A DNA stretch of 28,637 nucleotides from JAMCRM01 sp041685075 (GCA_041685075.1 JAWLGN010000033.1:1-28637); one strand, 5' to 3'. Positions 7,362-16,349 are shown, counted from the stretch's first letter. Notes: generated by a model from the sequence alone, not told the origin. Program-made: numbers and translations.

Positions 7362-8651
7362 ATGACAACCCGAAGACAGCTCCTGCAGATGGCCGCGGGC
7401 TCCCTCGGCCTATCCCTGGCCAGCGCCCAACCCGAGCGCCGCCCGCCCAACATCGTCCTGATCATGGCGGACGACCTGGGCTACGAGTGCCTGGGATCCA
7501 ACGGCGCCCTGAGCTACCGCACGCCCCATCTCGACGGCCTCGCGCGCAGCGGCGTGCGCTTCACCAGCGCGCATTCCACGCCTCTCTGCACACCCTCCCG
7601 CGTCCAGATCGTGACCGGCCAATACAACTTCCGCAATTACACCGAGTTCGGCTCCCTGCGGCGTGGCGAGTGGACCTTCGCGCACCACCTGCGCCAGGCG
7701 GGCTACCGCACCGGCGTAGTGGGAAAGTGGCAGCTCGCCGGCGCCGTCGAGGGCGCAAAGTACAAGGGCGTGGGTTCCCTCCCCGATGAGGCCGGTTTCG
7801 ACGAGCATTGCTTGTGGCAGGTGAAGGCGCGCGGGTCGCGCTACTGGCATCCCACCGTGCAGGTGAACGGGGAACTCCAGCCCCCGCGCAAAGGCGAGTA
7901 CGGCCCCGATATCTTCGCCGGCTACGCCGAACGGTTCATCGAGCGCCATCGAAGCAGGCCCTTCCTGCTCTACTACCCGATGAACCTGACCCACGACCCC
8001 TTCCTGCCCACTCCCCACAGCCGGCCCCACCCGCCGGCCGCAAAGCAGAAGAGCAGCGCCACCTGGTTCGCCGATACGGTTGCTTACATGGATACCCTGG
8101 TGGGCCGCATCCTTGCGGCGGTGGAGCGGAACGGCCTGGCCCGCAACACTCTGGTTCTATTCACCGGCGACAACGGCACCCATCCCTCGATCACCACCGA
8201 AACCCGCGGCGGCCCGTTCCGCGGCGGAAAAGGCGGCACTACTACAGCGGGAACCCACGTTCCCCTCCTCGCCCGCTGGGAAGGTATCTCGCCCCGTGGC
8301 CGCGTCTGCGACGACCTGATCGACTTTACCGATTTCTTCCCCACGCTCGCCGGCGCCGCCGGGCTCGAGATGCCTGACCGCCACCCGGGTGACGGCCGTT
8401 CTTTCCTCCCGCAGATCAGGGGCGAAGGAGGCCGTCCTCGCGACGACATCTTCTGCCACTACGAACCGAAGTGGGGCAACTTCCAACCCGCGCGATGGGT
8501 GCGGGACCACCGCTGGAAGCTCTACGATGACGGCAGGTTCTTCGACCTCTCCAGGGACCCCCTGGAAACCGGTCCCCCGATCGAACCGGCGGGCGAAGGA
8601 CGCGCCGCCGCCGAACGATTCCGCCAGGTGCTGAGGCGCATGCGGGCTTAG
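7362..8651 (+). CDS. Tat-exported sulfatase (arylsulfatase family, S1)
   Basis: The 429-residue product starts with a twin-arginine signal (MTTRRQLLQMAAGSLGLSLA), so it is exported folded. The sulfatase core starts with PNIVLIMADDLGYE, whose Asp pair binds Ca. The formylglycine signature CTPSR follows, with Cys76 as the residue to be oxidised. A GDNG block (FTGDNGTHP) and a Gly-rich PFRGGKGG block complete the active-site elements. The second family signature reads GKWQLA here instead of the common GKWHLG. The substrate is probably a sulfated glycan or sulfate ester. No formylglycine-generating enzyme is visible in this window. The start lies 7 nt after the esterase stop. The stop overlaps the convergent TamB stop. 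Confidence 0.93.
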   Translation: MTTRRQLLQMAAGSLGLSLASAQPERRPPNIVLIMADDLGYECLGSNGALSYRTPHLDGLARSGVRFTSAHSTPLCTPSRVQIVTGQYNFRNYTEFGSLRRGEWTFAHHLRQAGYRTGVVGKWQLAGAVEGAKYKGVGSLPDEAGFDEHCLWQVKARGSRYWHPTVQVNGELQPPRKGEYGPDIFAGYAERFIERHRSRPFLLYYPMNLTHDPFLPTPHSRPHPPAAKQKSSATWFADTVAYMDTLVGRILAAVERNGLARNTLVLFTGDNGTHPSITTETRGGPFRGGKGGTTTAGTHVPLLARWEGISPRGRVCDDLIDFTDFFPTLAGAAGLEMPDRHPGDGRSFLPQIRGEGGRPRDDIFCHYEPKWGNFQPARWVRDHRWKLYDDGRFFDLSRDPLETGPPIEPAGEGRAAAERFRQVLRRMRA

Positions 8652-11600
8652 AAGCGCTTCTTCAGCAGGAAGTCCAGCCCGAACAGCCCGTTTTCTTCCC
8701 GCACCGCCAGCACAGACCACGTGCGGTTCACCGCCCATTCCACTTGCACCACCAGCGGATTACTATTAGTTACGCTGGTGATGTAAGTGAAGGTGATATC
8801 GGGCGTCACCTGCTGTTCCAGGGTGAGCCGCGCCTGCGGGTTGTTGTCCAGGCCCGTAAGGCTCGGATCGATCTTCAGCCGCGTGACCCCGAAGAACCGT
8901 TGCAGCCGCCCCGCCACGGGACTGGCGATCGCCTGTCCCAATAGCGCCGACGCTCCCATCTGCTGCCACGACTGCGGGCTGATGTTCTGCCGGGCCAGCA
9001 GCGCCGGGTCCGACGTGGGCGCCCGCCCCGTCGCCAGCAGCGCCACAATCTCGTTGAATTGCAGCGGCGGGTCCGAACGCGGCGTCAGGTTCAGCTTCGA
9101 AATGGGTCCCGAAATGGTCAGGGTCACGTCCACGCCGCGTGCCCGCGTCTCCAGGTCTACGTTTAAGACCGGTTCGATGCGCGACGGATTGAAGAAGGAA
9201 ACCGACCCCTGGTTGATATTGAATCGCGTCCCGAAGAACACCAGCCGCCCCTGCGAGATGTTCACCCGTCCCAGCAGCGCCGGGTTGGCGCCCGTGCCCC
9301 GCAGCCGCAGGTTGGCCTCCGCCTGGATGTCCTGCGCGAGCGAGCTCTCGAAAGCGATGTCGGTGGCGGTCTCGATCTGCACGTCGAAGTGGGTGCCGCC
9401 CAGCAGCCCCGCCCGCGATGTGGGGGTCCGCAGCGGCTCGGCCTGCTGCGCCAGGATCAGGCTGAAGTCCGATTGCGGATTGAATCCCGCCCGCACGATG
9501 GTCACGGTGCCCGCCAGCGTGCTGCGCTCCCGGGTCCCCGTCCAGTTCAGCGCCGCATTCGCTACCGTGCTCACGCCCTCGGGATACCGCACCCGCACCT
9601 GCTGCGCGCGCAGGAACAGCCGGAACAGCAGCCCGCGGTTCTCGTAGCTCGCAAAACCCGCCACCCGCACCTGCCCGCCGCCGCTCTCGCCGGTCAGTTG
9701 TTGGATGGTAGCGCGCGACCCGTTGAACGCCACCACCCCGTTGGCGTTGTAAATCCCCTGCGGGAATGTCGCCAGGCTGAACGCCGCCTTCCGGATCTCC
9801 ATCCGGCCATTGATCTGCGGATTGTACACGGCCCCCCGCACCGAGGCCTCCGTCGTGACCACCCCGGATGCTTCCAGGTCGCGATCCAGGTCCTGCAGCA
9901 TCGCCAGGTCCACCTGCCCTTTCAGCTTCAGGTCCAGCACGTTCTTCCGTTGCAGCACGTTGATGTTGCCGTCGATGGTCAGGTCCGTCGAGCGCCCCAC
10001 GAAGCGCGCCCGTTCGATGCGAGCCACCCCGTTGGCCATGGTGGCGATCACCGCGCCGGCGTTCCGCAGCGCCAGGTCCTGCGGGCCGTCTCCCAACTCC
10101 GTGCCGGGCGCGGGACCGATGTGCATCTGCATGATGCTGGCCGAGGCCCTGGAGGACTGTAGCTGCAGCAGCGGACCCTCCACCACCACTTCGCCCGCCG
10201 CCGAACCCGCCACCCGCACCGGCCCGCCCGCTTCCTCGGCCGCCAGCAGGTGCCACAGCCGGATGAAATCCAGTTTCGAGAAGACCACCCGCGCCTTCCC
10301 CGAATAGTCGCCCGCCAGGCGCCACTCCCCGGCGCCGCGCACCGAACTGCCGGAGAAGTCCGATGCCAGCCGCGCGCTCAGCATGGCGCCGCGCGTGGCC
10401 GCCGTCAGCCGCACATCTCCCAGTCGCCGCCCGCGCAGCATCAGGCCGTCGGCCACCGCGTGGCCCTTCAACTCCAGCAGCCGCACCGCCTGCGGCCGCA
10501 CCTCCAACTCGCCGGCGCCTTCGAACTGCAGGTTGCCGGTCAGGTCCGGCTGCGCTGCGTGCACTCTCCGGACTTCCGCTAGCGGCATCCCGTTGCTGAG
10601 GGCCGAGAAGCGCAGGCGCCCTGCGCGCAGATTGCCGTCCTCGTGCCGGTATACCGCTTGCGCTTCGATCCGCTTGCTTCCGCTATCGATTCGCCCGCCC
10701 TTGAGTTCGGTGGCCTCCGGCCGGTGATCCACCACCGCCGCCAGCCTGTCGAACGGCTCGCCGTAGAGCGATCCCTCCGCCACCGCGGCTTCGAGCGCCA
10801 CCAGCGGCGCACCCCACCGTCCGGTCAGCTTCGCCGCGGCCTCCAGGGTGCCGCTGGCCGGAATCGTCTCCATGCCCGCCAGCGCCAGCGCATCCTCGAG
10901 CGCCGCGCCGCTCACCGATGCCGTGGCGTAGACTGGCAAATCGTCGGCGGGACGGAAGCCGCTCAGCCGCGCCGCGCCCTCGAATCGCGCCCGCAGGCTG
11001 CCGCGTGAGATCGTGGCCTCCCGCAGTTCTATCCGCTCGCGAGTGGCCGCCACTTCCGCCTGGAATCCGTCGAAGCGCCTCCCCGTGACCGTGAAACCCG
11101 CCGCGCGCAGTCGCCCCGCGATGTGCGGATCCTCCAGCGGCCCCAGCACTTTCCCGCGGAACCCTACCGGACCTTCCAGGCGCACCGCCAGCGACTTCAC
11201 GTTCAGCGCCGGCAACAAGTCCTCCAGGTTGCGCGACTCCGCCCGCACCGCCAGTTCCTTCCCCAGCACGCCTGCAAACTCCACCCGTGAAGCCGGCAGC
11301 TCGATCCACGAGCGGCCCAGGTCCACGGTCCCGCCCTCCGCGCTGTAGGATGCCTCCACGCGGCCCCGCACCGGTGCGCCCGTTCCGCCCGGCTCGATCG
11401 CCGCTTCTATCGCCGCGCGCAGCGAAGCCCTCCGCTTCAGCGATCCCTCCACCCGCACCGGCCCGGAGATCCGCCCATCCCACGGCGCCGGCCGCTCGCT
11501 GTAGAGCGCTACCAACCGATGCGCGTCGAGTCCCGCCACCTTGCCCGCAATGCGGTAGGCGTCCCGGTCGCGCAACTCCGCCTCTCCGGTGAAACTTCCG

Positions 11601-12712
11601 CCCAGGGCCGCGATTTCCACCCCCGCCGCTTCCCATCGCGCGCCGCGCAGCGCCACCCTCTGCACCCGCCCTTCCACGCGCTGCGGCTCCTTCTGCCGCG
11701 CAATCCAGGCGTCGCCCGAGAACCTCACCCCCTCCGCTTCCAGCAGCTCCGGCGTCAGCTTTAACCTGCCCGCGCCCTGGAGACCGGCCAGCCGCACTAA
11801 TTGCGGCTTCCATGCCACGCCCGCCGCCGTCCAGCCGCCGGTGACTTCATAACGCCCCAAGCCTTCGAAGCGCGCCGCCCCGGAAGACTGCACCTGGCCT
11901 GTCACCGCTTCTGCGAACTCCCCCACCTGGAGCCGGGCCTGGTAGTTGAACAGAGCATGGAAGCGCGCCAGGTCCTCCACCGAGCCGTTGAACTCCACCT
12001 CGGAGTGTTCGGTGGCGAGCCGCGCCGCGGTCACCGCAATGCGCCCCGCGTGAACTTCGGTCTCCAGCCGCACGTCCACCGGCTCGGGCGGCCTGCCGCC
12101 CCACTCCACCTCGAGCGGCTCGATCGCCACCTCGCCCCGGTATCGCGGTCCGGTTGCATCGTAACCCAGCCGGGCCTTCAGATTCGACCCCGCCGCGTGG
12201 AACTGCGTCCTGCCGTGTTTCTCGATTTCGAAGACCCCGTCTTCCACCTGGAAGCGCGCCACCGCCAGGTCCAGAATCGTCTCCATCGCGGGCTTGCCCG
12301 CGCGCCGCATCCGCGGCTCCGGCACGTTGGTCGTTCCGTCCGGATGAACGATCAAGTAGATGCGCGGCTCCTCCACCCCGAAGAAGGCGATGTCCACGTC
12401 TTTGCGCGCCAGCGAAACCAGCTTCAGCCCCACCCGCAGCGCCTTTGCCCGGAACAGCGGCGGTTTTTCCGCGCCTTCGGTGCCGTGCAGCACGAAGTCC
12501 CGCACCTCGGCCCGCAGCGCCCGCCAGTCGAAGACGAACGATCCCAGTTCGGCCCGCCCGCCGGTGGCGCGCTCCACCTCCCGCACGATGCGCTCCCGCA
12601 CGCGCTCCTGGAACCACTCGCTCTGCAGCACCAAAACCGCGCTTACCGCCATGGCCGCCGCGATGCCGGCCGCCGCCCCCACGGCCGTGATGATGCGCCT
12701 GCGCCGCGTCAT
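8648..12712 (-). CDS. tamB: Translocation/assembly module protein TamB (DUF490)
   Basis: The 1354-residue protein has a single N-terminal transmembrane anchor (about residues 5-27). An AsmA-like start follows (SEWFQERVRERIVREVERATGG, then a VGLKLVSL strand). A very long repetitive beta-rich body comes next, and the C-terminal DUF490/TamB domain ends GLDFLLKKRF. TamB-type proteins span the periplasm as a hydrophobic-groove bridge for lipid transport or outer-membrane protein assembly and pair with Omp85 proteins. The start chosen is ATG 12712, overlapping the upstream stop as ATGA. The frame stays open upstream for 108 more codons, but that stretch lies over the SurA-like gene and lacks a membrane segment. 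It is the last gene of the Omp85 / SurA-like / TamB operon. Confidence 0.9.
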   Translation of the reverse strand: MTRRRRIITAVGAAAGIAAAMAVSAVLVLQSEWFQERVRERIVREVERATGGRAELGSFVFDWRALRAEVRDFVLHGTEGAEKPPLFRAKALRVGLKLVSLARKDVDIAFFGVEEPRIYLIVHPDGTTNVPEPRMRRAGKPAMETILDLAVARFQVEDGVFEIEKHGRTQFHAAGSNLKARLGYDATGPRYRGEVAIEPLEVEWGGRPPEPVDVRLETEVHAGRIAVTAARLATEHSEVEFNGSVEDLARFHALFNYQARLQVGEFAEAVTGQVQSSGAARFEGLGRYEVTGGWTAAGVAWKPQLVRLAGLQGAGRLKLTPELLEAEGVRFSGDAWIARQKEPQRVEGRVQRVALRGARWEAAGVEIAALGGSFTGEAELRDRDAYRIAGKVAGLDAHRLVALYSERPAPWDGRISGPVRVEGSLKRRASLRAAIEAAIEPGGTGAPVRGRVEASYSAEGGTVDLGRSWIELPASRVEFAGVLGKELAVRAESRNLEDLLPALNVKSLAVRLEGPVGFRGKVLGPLEDPHIAGRLRAAGFTVTGRRFDGFQAEVAATRERIELREATISRGSLRARFEGAARLSGFRPADDLPVYATASVSGAALEDALALAGMETIPASGTLEAAAKLTGRWGAPLVALEAAVAEGSLYGEPFDRLAAVVDHRPEATELKGGRIDSGSKRIEAQAVYRHEDGNLRAGRLRFSALSNGMPLAEVRRVHAAQPDLTGNLQFEGAGELEVRPQAVRLLELKGHAVADGLMLRGRRLGDVRLTAATRGAMLSARLASDFSGSSVRGAGEWRLAGDYSGKARVVFSKLDFIRLWHLLAAEEAGGPVRVAGSAAGEVVVEGPLLQLQSSRASASIMQMHIGPAPGTELGDGPQDLALRNAGAVIATMANGVARIERARFVGRSTDLTIDGNINVLQRKNVLDLKLKGQVDLAMLQDLDRDLEASGVVTTEASVRGAVYNPQINGRMEIRKAAFSLATFPQGIYNANGVVAFNGSRATIQQLTGESGGGQVRVAGFASYENRGLLFRLFLRAQQVRVRYPEGVSTVANAALNWTGTRERSTLAGTVTIVRAGFNPQSDFSLILAQQAEPLRTPTSRAGLLGGTHFDVQIETATDIAFESSLAQDIQAEANLRLRGTGANPALLGRVNISQGRLVFFGTRFNINQGSVSFFNPSRIEPVLNVDLETRARGVDVTLTISGPISKLNLTPRSDPPLQFNEIVALLATGRAPTSDPALLARQNISPQSWQQMGASALLGQAIASPVAGRLQRFFGVTRLKIDPSLTGLDNNPQARLTLEQQVTPDITFTYITSVTNSNPLVVQVEWAVNRTWSVLAVREENGLFGLDFLLKKRF

Positions 12713-13350
12713 TCGAAGGCCCCCTCCCGGAACGCAATCGGCGTGCGCCGCCGCGCCGCCTGCAGCCACCGCTCCAGGTCCTGGTCCACCCGCTCTCCCG
12801 CCAGCTTCGCCTCGATCTCGTCGCGGTATTCGTCCAGCGACGGCGCGGTCCCCGGATTCGCCTGCGCCGCCAGCGGCCGGATGGTCTTCTCGAAGTACTC
12901 GCGCACCTCTTCCTCGGTCACCTGCACCCCGGGACGGAACCGCATATCGATGAAGCGCAAAAAACGTACCTGCCACAGCAGGTGTGCCCGCAATTCTTCT
13001 TCGGTAATCCCGGCGGACGCCAGCGCCGCGCGCCACGCCGCCTCGTCCCCAAACCCCTTCCGCAGCTCCGCCAGCATGGGCGCGGCTTCCTCTTCCCGCG
13101 GAGCCGGATAGCGCGCCGCATCCAGCTCGCGCGCCACCAGCTTCTGGTCCACCAGCCGCTCGGCCGTGCGGCGCCGCCCCTCAGGGCTTACATCCGGCTG
13201 CTCCCCATTCAGAAATGCGGTGAGCCGCGCGTGCCGCTCAATCTCGCTCTGGGTGATGGCCCGGTTTCCCACTGAAACCGCAATCCGGTCGATGATCTCC
13301 CCCGGCGCCGGCGCGCACAAAGCAAGCAGCGTTAGCAGAACCCTCCCCAT
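12709..13350 (-). CDS. SurA N-terminal-like periplasmic protein without PPIase domain
   Basis: The 213-residue product has a short signal peptide (residues 1-17). It then shows the SurA/PrsA-type N-terminal motif IIDRIAVSVGNRAITQSEIE, followed by helical segments to the C-terminus (WQVRFLRFIDMRF, VTEEEVREYFEK, DEYRDEIEAKL). SurA is about 430 residues with two parvulin domains; none is present here, so this is a chaperone-like core only. The ATG at 13350 overlaps the Omp85 stop by one nucleotide (TGATG), and its own stop overlaps the TamB start. Those couplings argue that it serves the same pathway, perhaps escorting Omp85 clients. Assignment as a SurA_N-like chaperone is fairly secure; the job is inferred. 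Confidence 0.75.
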   Translation of the reverse strand: MGRVLLTLLALCAPAPGEIIDRIAVSVGNRAITQSEIERHARLTAFLNGEQPDVSPEGRRRTAERLVDQKLVARELDAARYPAPREEEAAPMLAELRKGFGDEAAWRAALASAGITEEELRAHLLWQVRFLRFIDMRFRPGVQVTEEEVREYFEKTIRPLAAQANPGTAPSLDEYRDEIEAKLAGERVDQDLERWLQAARRRTPIAFREGAFE

Positions 13351-16334
13351 CAGAACGTCTGCCCTATGGAAAAGAAGAATTGGAACCGGCTGATGCGCTG
13401 CTCCACGCAGCGGTGCGGTTGGGTGCGGCAGGGGTCCGGACCCGCCTCGTACAACTCCTGCAACGTGGCGTTGGTATCGAAGCCGAAGAACCGCGGCGGG
13501 TTCAGCCCGTAGGCGAAGTCCACCCGCAAAGGCCCGACCGGCGTGTGATACCGGATCCCTACCCCCGCGGCATGGATCATGTAGTTGAAGTCCTGCAGGT
13601 TGCGCTGCTTGACGCGGAACGAGATCTCTTTCACTCCGGAGTAGACGTTGCCGGCGTCGTGAAAGAGTACTCCCGAGATGTTCTCTCCCAGCAGCGGCAC
13701 CCGCAGCTCCATCTGGTTGAACAGCAGCGCCGTGCCGCCCAGCGGGAAGCCGGTCACCAGGTCGCGCGGCCCGGCCTGCTGCTCGGGGAAGCCGCGGTGC
13801 GATACCGCGCCGCCCGAGAAGAACCGTTCCGGCAGCGGCACCGCCTGCACCGGATCGCCCGAGTAGCGGAACGCCTGCACCGCCCCCAGCATGGTGTTGC
13901 GCGCCAGCACCACACGGCGACCCAGGGGGTGATAGGTGGCGTTGCGCCCCAGAAAGCGCACGAAATTCCGCTGCGAACCGAAGATGTGCTCCGCCACCCC
14001 CACGTCCAGCGTGCTGTAGACTCCCTTGCGCGGCTCCACCGGGTCGTCCCGCCGGTCGCTCACGAAGCTCCCGGAGAGCACCCCCACCCGCACCGGCTGC
14101 GCCAGCAGCGGGATCAGCAGCGGCGCGATTTTGATGCTGTCCGGATCCACCGCCGCCCGCCGGTAGGTATACCGGTAGAACAGCGTCTCCGCTTTCGATA
14201 TCCGCTGCGAAAGCTGCGCCGCTCCCTCGAAGCGGCGCGACGAGAACGTCCTCACGTTGAACGACCGGTCGTACATCCCGGTGAACAGCACGTCCCAGTT
14301 CTCGCTGTTACGGAACCGCGGCACCGAGTAGGTCACCAGCCCGCGCTGTTCGAGCGTGGAGATCCGGCTGCGGAAGCTCAGGACATGGGCCAGCCCCCAC
14401 AGGTTCTGCCGCGCCACGTTGAAGGAGAAGCGCGGCGCGAAACCCGCCTGGCCCGCCGGCGCCTCCAGGCATGCCCGGCAGCCCCCGATCTTGGCCACCT
14501 CCGCTCCGAAGCCCGTCGTAATCGACCACCGGCTAGCCTCCTCCATGTCGTAGATCACGTACTTCCGCTCGGTCTCGCCGTCCGGATTCTGAATCGCGGT
14601 GTCCACCTTGGCGAACACCCCCAGGTCATAGAGCCGCCGCTGCGTCTCGGTCATGCGCTGCGGCGAGAGCGGGTCCCCCGGGTTCAACAGGATGTTCCGC
14701 GCCACCAGGTTGCGGCTGGTCGCCTTCAGCCCGTTGATCAGCACCTGCCGCACGAACTGCTGCTGCCCCTCGTTGATCGCGAACCGCAGGTTCATGCGGT
14801 GCGGCTCCTCGGCCGGCTGCGAACTCCACTCGAAGGTGGCTTGCGGAAAGCCCCGCGCGAAATACTCCCCCAGGATGGTATCCCGGTCCACCCCCACGTT
14901 GTACTCGCTGAACGGCTGCCCCTCCTCCGAACTCAGCATCTGCCGGATCTCGTTAACGTCCAGGCTCTTGATCCCCACTACTTCCAGCCGGTTGACGAAC
15001 CACTGGGGACCTTCTTCGATGGTCAGGTAAACCGCGATGTCCCCGTGCTTGCCCTGGTAATCGTCCACGATGCGCGAATACACCTGCGCATCGCGGAAGC
15101 CGTTGGTCCGGTACAGCTCCAGAATCTCTTCTTCGTCCCGCCGCAGCAGCCGCTGGCTGAAGCGCCCGTAGCGGTACTGCAGCAGGCTGGCGGTCCGCAG
15201 GAACATGCGTTCCCGGATGGTCTCCCGGTCGAAATAGCGATTCCCCGAGATCTCGATGTGCACCAGCTTGTGTCGCTTCCCGACGTTGATCAGGTAATCT
15301 ACCGTGGCCTGGTCGTTGGTGACGCGCTGCTGCTTGGGTTCGATCTCGGCATCGAAGTATCCCTGGGATTGGTAGTAGTCCTCCAGGTTGCGCGCCCCTT
15401 CCACCAGCAGCGCATGGTCTACCGTGTGCTCCTGGAAGATGGGAACGTGTTGCCGGATGAGCTTTCGGGAGAGCTTGGCGCCGAAGGCCCGTACTTCGAT
15501 CTTCGGCCCGGCATCGATCTCGAGGGTGGGAATCACGCGGTGGGTATCGTGGTCGTAGGAAAGCGATTCGAAGGAAACTTTGGCCTCCAGCCGCCCTTGC
15601 CGCTCGTAGTGCAGCCGGATGTTGTCGAGCCCCTGCCGCACGCGCATCTGGGTCACCGGTTTCCAGCCGCCCAAGAGCCACCGTCGCCAGCCGGCTTCGC
15701 CGATGAGGGTGTCGGGGGAAGCCTTCAGGTCGCCCTTGAAGTTCGGCCGGTCGAAGCGCGCCCGCCTCCAGGTGTAGATCTCGAAATCCACGTGCATCTG
15801 CTGGGTATCGCCGTCGTAACGGAATACCGGTTTCACGCGGCTTTCGTAGAAGCCATTGGCATTCAGCAGGTTCTCGATCCCCTCCAGGGCCCGCTCCACC
15901 CCTTCCTCCGTCAACGGCTGTCCGAGCTGCAACCCCGTGGCGCTCACCAGTTGCCCCCGGTTGGGCGGGTCCGGCACGTCGCCGTTAACCGAAACGTGTC
16001 CGATGAAGCGGCTTTCCCGCGTCACGAAGCGGATGATGACATCGTCGCCGTACTCCTCGGCATCCACCTGGATGTCTTCATACCGCCCCGTGGCAAACAG
16101 CCGCGCAATGGCTGCTTCCACGTCCGCCATGCGCAGAGTGCCGCCGATCTTCAACGGCAGAATGTTCTTGATTTCTTCGGCTTCGAGCGGTTGCCCGGGA
16201 GGCTCGAATCGGATGGTGGCAATGCGCCGGCCTTCATACCTGGAACCCTGTCCCGCCGCCGGATGGAAAGGAGCCAGGGCTAGCAAAACCAAGCAGATGA
16301 CCTGTGCAAAAGGCGGCCGCACTGCCTCCATCAT
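13350..16334 (-). CDS. Omp85-family outer-membrane assembly protein (BamA/TamA-like) with seven POTRA repeats
   Basis: The 994-residue protein has a signal peptide (residues 1-29, ending PAAGQG). By eye I count seven POTRA repeats at about 36-108, 109-188, 189-276, 277-353, 354-443, 444-524 and 525-600. Several carry the typical YxxxGYxxA/V-type motif (LEDYYQSQGYFDAEIE; LELYRTNGFRDAQVYS; RRLYDLGVFAKVD). The ~394-residue C-terminal part is the beta-barrel and ends in the aromatic signal FQFFFSIGQTF. Classical BamA has five POTRAs and TamA three. Two Cys pairs occur in the barrel (619/622 and 969/976). Adjacent ATGs at 16334 and 16331 follow AGAGG by 2 and 5 nt, so 16331 is equally possible. 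It heads an operon with the SurA-like and TamB genes and lies 24 nt from the divergent ThiF/MoeB gene. Confidence 0.9.
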   Translation of the reverse strand: MMEAVRPPFAQVICLVLLALAPFHPAAGQGSRYEGRRIATIRFEPPGQPLEAEEIKNILPLKIGGTLRMADVEAAIARLFATGRYEDIQVDAEEYGDDVIIRFVTRESRFIGHVSVNGDVPDPPNRGQLVSATGLQLGQPLTEEGVERALEGIENLLNANGFYESRVKPVFRYDGDTQQMHVDFEIYTWRRARFDRPNFKGDLKASPDTLIGEAGWRRWLLGGWKPVTQMRVRQGLDNIRLHYERQGRLEAKVSFESLSYDHDTHRVIPTLEIDAGPKIEVRAFGAKLSRKLIRQHVPIFQEHTVDHALLVEGARNLEDYYQSQGYFDAEIEPKQQRVTNDQATVDYLINVGKRHKLVHIEISGNRYFDRETIRERMFLRTASLLQYRYGRFSQRLLRRDEEEILELYRTNGFRDAQVYSRIVDDYQGKHGDIAVYLTIEEGPQWFVNRLEVVGIKSLDVNEIRQMLSSEEGQPFSEYNVGVDRDTILGEYFARGFPQATFEWSSQPAEEPHRMNLRFAINEGQQQFVRQVLINGLKATSRNLVARNILLNPGDPLSPQRMTETQRRLYDLGVFAKVDTAIQNPDGETERKYVIYDMEEASRWSITTGFGAEVAKIGGCRACLEAPAGQAGFAPRFSFNVARQNLWGLAHVLSFRSRISTLEQRGLVTYSVPRFRNSENWDVLFTGMYDRSFNVRTFSSRRFEGAAQLSQRISKAETLFYRYTYRRAAVDPDSIKIAPLLIPLLAQPVRVGVLSGSFVSDRRDDPVEPRKGVYSTLDVGVAEHIFGSQRNFVRFLGRNATYHPLGRRVVLARNTMLGAVQAFRYSGDPVQAVPLPERFFSGGAVSHRGFPEQQAGPRDLVTGFPLGGTALLFNQMELRVPLLGENISGVLFHDAGNVYSGVKEISFRVKQRNLQDFNYMIHAAGVGIRYHTPVGPLRVDFAYGLNPPRFFGFDTNATLQELYEAGPDPCRTQPHRCVEQRISRFQFFFSIGQTF

Positions 16335-16343
16335 AACCTCTGT

Positions 16344-16349
16344 TACTAT
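16344..16349 (+). promoter_or_regulatory. -10-like box just before the ThiF/MoeB start
   Basis: TACTAT (4 of 6 to TATAAT) ends nine nucleotides before the ATG at 16359. No Shine-Dalgarno sequence and no clear -35 are present. Initiation at the usual distance would give a leader of only 0-3 nt. The 24-nt gap also has to serve the divergent Omp85 operon. Confidence 0.35.

Noticed and set aside
8651..8660. Palindrome GAAGCGCTTC at the sulfatase/tamB junction
   Set aside because: It encodes the last TamB residues (KKRF region) and has no loop or T-tract, so it is neither a terminator nor a convincing operator.
8766..10325. A 519-codon minus-strand frame inside tamB
   Set aside because: It is a shifted frame of tamB rich in Gly, Ala and Arg with no recognisable fold. 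The tamB frame ends in the correct C-terminal domain.
12713..13036. 108-residue N-terminal extension of TamB
   Set aside because: It lies over the SurA-like gene in another frame and has no membrane anchor. ATG 12712 gives the expected anchor and an ATGA overlap.
13380..16283. A 967-codon open frame on the plus strand opposite the Omp85 gene
   Set aside because: It mirrors the Omp85 coding frame. It has no signal peptide, motif or ribosome binding site of its own, and its His/Pro/Arg-rich composition is typical of antisense frames.
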